Source: Unio delphinus (Eukaryota > Mollusca > Bivalvia > Unionida > Unionidae). From it: a DNA stretch of 64,000 bases. A program made the translations under genes and the position numbers. Positions 61,261 through 64,000 of the stretch are shown piece after piece. The DNA lies in NCBI GenBank assembly GCA_029339505.1, contig JAQISU010000233.1, positions 4,512,001 through 4,576,000 on the forward strand. The letters run 5' to 3'. Under the pieces are notes generated by a model. It saw only the letters and a list, made by a program, of their open reading frames with translations, searched no databases and was not told where the DNA came from. How positions within the stretch are numbered: position 1 is the first letter of the stretch; each line of letters begins with the position of its first letter.

Positions 61261-64000
61261 GCCTTTTCTTTTGGCCTTTCTGCTTGAAAAGTTTCGTTTC
61301 TACTTAAAGATTTCCGCATCTCTTCCGTAACTGCCATACAATAATCAGAAAAGTCCATTTTCAGCTAAACTATTGTTAAATAGACATAATTCAAGGTAAG
61401 ATAATTTCATTTATTAGTTGTTATGTCGTCATATGTTTGGTTAGTCTTGAAATACTGATCTGATAGTAAGGATTTGTTAGGACCAGCTTATTTTGTTATG
61501 GTCATATCATGTCATACGCCTTTACAAAGATTAATGATAGGTCTATATACATGGTGAACAATGTAGTGAAATTTACACACACTTTCTTTTCACATAGGAT
61601 TACTACTTTCATTGCTGAGATACATCTTCAAACTTGTAGCAAAGAAAGAAAAAAAGTCAGAATGAAAAAAAGAAAGAAAGGAATATTATTATGACTTTGC
61701 AAAAGCATTTCGTGAAAGTTTCAAAACAAATATTCTATATTGCATAAATTACAGGTCACTTTTCTTCCGGTACAAATTGTGTTCGCGTTTGTCGCAACTC
61801 ACGATATTTCTTCTCTGTCAATAAAGTCGTAATGTTCGGAACAATCTGGTTTTCTTTTATTAAAGTTGTAAAATTAAATGAGATAAATATCAATATCAGC
61901 TTTAACTATCATACTCAATTATAACTCACGTAAATTCATTTCTTTTCTAGAAAAAACTTAGTGTTCAACATCATCTATCAGAAAGACCTGGACGTTAATA
62001 AAGTAAATAATAATACAGTTAAAGTTATAATTAACAAAGTGCGTTTTTGCCTTAATTGACCACAAAAAAACCCGATAATGTTTTCGAAAATATTTTATAG
62101 ACAACTTAAAGTTCCTTCCTAAATTGAAAAACAAAATATTGTCAAACACAGTTCTGTCCTTACCGTGTCACGTAGCAATTAAATTCAGGATAAATACAGA
62201 AACTCTCTTGACAGTACTTTATGTTCTTCTCCTTTGTTCCACGCAGTTCCAGATTCCCGATGGTATTATGTAGCTACTCTCCAAACAATTAGAAAACTCC
62301 GTCTCCCCTAATTTTTTTTTAACTCCCTTCCAACTCGTCAAGAAACCCACTCCCACTCTTCATTAACTGTCATCCAACTGGTCAACCAGTAGCCAAGGTA
62401 ATATCCTTTTCTTCTATATTTTCAGACTGAGCTGCCCAAAATTGGTCTCTTTACACCAGTGAGAAACATTTCTCGCATCCATTTGATGCGCTAATCAAAA
62501 TTTTGGTCATACAATGCCGTACACTACAAAATATATAACGATATGTTTATATGCATCATGCAGAGAAATCCACAGATGTAATCCTCTTTTAGAATGTATG
62601 TCGATATTTTAAAATAACCGGTTGTGTGATGTAGACATTATATAATTTAAATCCATTTTTCATGCCTGTTTTTAATACGTCTTTAAAGTAATTACATATA
62701 GTACAATGAATGCTTCTTATCTTGCGTTCTATTTCGATATCTTATACTGCATTATTTGTGTTTACTTGATTTGATACAGCGGTAAGCTGGTACTGTTGAT
62801 ACAGCGGTAAATTGTACAGCTTCTAAATTTTACAGTCGATTGTCATTTGTAGATTCCACACACTTTCACCTTTTGTGTTTCCATTTAACTACCTATACTA
62901 TGAGACCGTTTCACTGCGTGCATAGGATAAATCGAACGGTATAGATGACTCAATAAAAATTTGAATGAGTCATACTCACACCGGGAATTTTGGGGTGAAC
63001 CATACTTCCAAATTTAGAAGTACAGTAAGAAACCTATTGCTGATATTTATAGCTACTCGAGTCGTATGTATATTTTGAGCAGTGACGAACAAGGATAATA
63101 TGCATGCCACATATACATACACACATATTGTTCACAATACCTAATTGCTGCTTTGAAAGCAAGGGAAAAAAACATGAATTACACAGAACAACTTCAAAGC
63201 TCGGGTTCCGTGATTTTCTTTATTTCAAATGAAGACAATTGTTAACTTCAGTCTGTACTATGTAGTCGTACCTACCAGGTTATATTATCATTGTGCGTGT
63301 GACCTGTTGAAAGATCATGATGTGTAACGAAATGTTATCTATCAATCCACGTTTTGAAGTTTATTAAAGACTGGAAGCGTTGTCACTGCATGAAATTAGC
63401 GTTTACAAAGAGTGGTCGTCAAAAGTGCTTTCAGATATTAACAAAACACGATTTTCACGATTAAAAATATCACCTATTTTTCAAGTAATCATCCTACATC
63501 TCCTCACCGATTAAATATTAAAAATAAAAATCATTTAATAAATAAAACATTTGTTAGCCTTCATATATTAAGAAATCACCAGCAATACAAGCTTTCTTTG
63601 ACGGTTGGTCAATATCCATGCACTGATGTCTTGATGTTGAGTCAGTCAATAAATATTTTAGTAAAGGTTATGTAATTTTTTTTTACTGTACATTAATCTT
63701 TTACTGTACATTAAAATATTTGGGGGCAATAGGTTAACTATAAAAATAAAACAGCATAGAAGCCAAATGCACTTTGCAACTTTATAACACTTTCTTTTTT
63801 AATTTATTCCGTACTACCCCCCGTTCTTGTTTCCTTTTTCTTTCGTTCTTGTTGTTCACTGTCCATAAGGCCTTGACGTCTTAATCATGTTGATTTATCG
63901 CTAGAAGGTTAAAATATCAACACGTCATCGGAGAGTAATCATACCATTCAAAAGCCACACTGCAGACATCATATCTCATTTTCTTTCCCAAAACATCATA
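61261..64000. other. Non-coding host DNA
   Basis: AT-rich, no gene or complete repeat recognised. A poly-purine patch lies near 61635-61685. Confidence 0.45.

Overview
The window is animal nuclear DNA, most likely from a marine mollusc, probably a bivalve. The evidence is AT-rich non-coding DNA with many GA, TA, CA and ATT microsatellites, intron-containing BIR-BIR-UBA-RING inhibitor-of-apoptosis (IAP) genes in tandem (a family known to be expanded in bivalves), tRNA-headed SINEs, and large Polinton/Maverick elements. The species cannot be named from sequence alone.

About half of the window (1192-33919) is two Polintons, one inside the other. The outer element has 294-bp terminal inverted repeats (TIRs, 1192-1485 and 33626-33919) and a CGTTG target duplication. 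The inner element (3836-21055) has 211-bp TIRs and a CGATA duplication, and it splits the fibre-like gene of the outer one. Both carry the same gene order: a 449-residue structural-type protein, a two-helix membrane protein, a fibre-like repeat protein, an adenain-type protease, a small Ala-rich virion-type protein, the major capsid protein, another small basic protein, a 330-residue protein of unknown role, a small protein, an HNH homing-type endonuclease, a zinc-finger protein, a very large polymerase, an rve integrase, a phospholipase A2-like protein, a zinc-ribbon protein and a packaging ATPase. The inner copy looks almost intact. The outer copy has a split fibre gene and a polymerase broken by three small lesions.

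The polymerase is unusual. It is a family-B polymerase continuing into an SF1-type helicase and ending in an HNH-type zinc domain, in one frame of about 1309 residues. Comparing the two elements also shows many short perfect palindromes, 11-20 bp, most with 2-4 nt loops. Several sit in-frame inside genes of one copy and are missing from the other. I consider these hairpin units and the polymerase fusion the two observations most worth following.

From 33.9 to 43.7 kb is repeat-rich host DNA holding a decayed third Polinton (about 38540-39700), a SINE inserted into a GA-repeat family member, and two copies of another repeat family on either side of the relic. Two paralogous IAP genes follow (43770-47120, five coding exons, open; 54819-57423, three exons, with a likely one-base frame break before the RING). 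Between them lie a decayed Gypsy-type reverse transcriptase piece, a complete SINE with a 9-bp target duplication, a SINE tail, and a 189-bp hAT-type MITE with an 8-bp target duplication. From 57.4 kb to the end I see only microsatellites and dispersed repeats.
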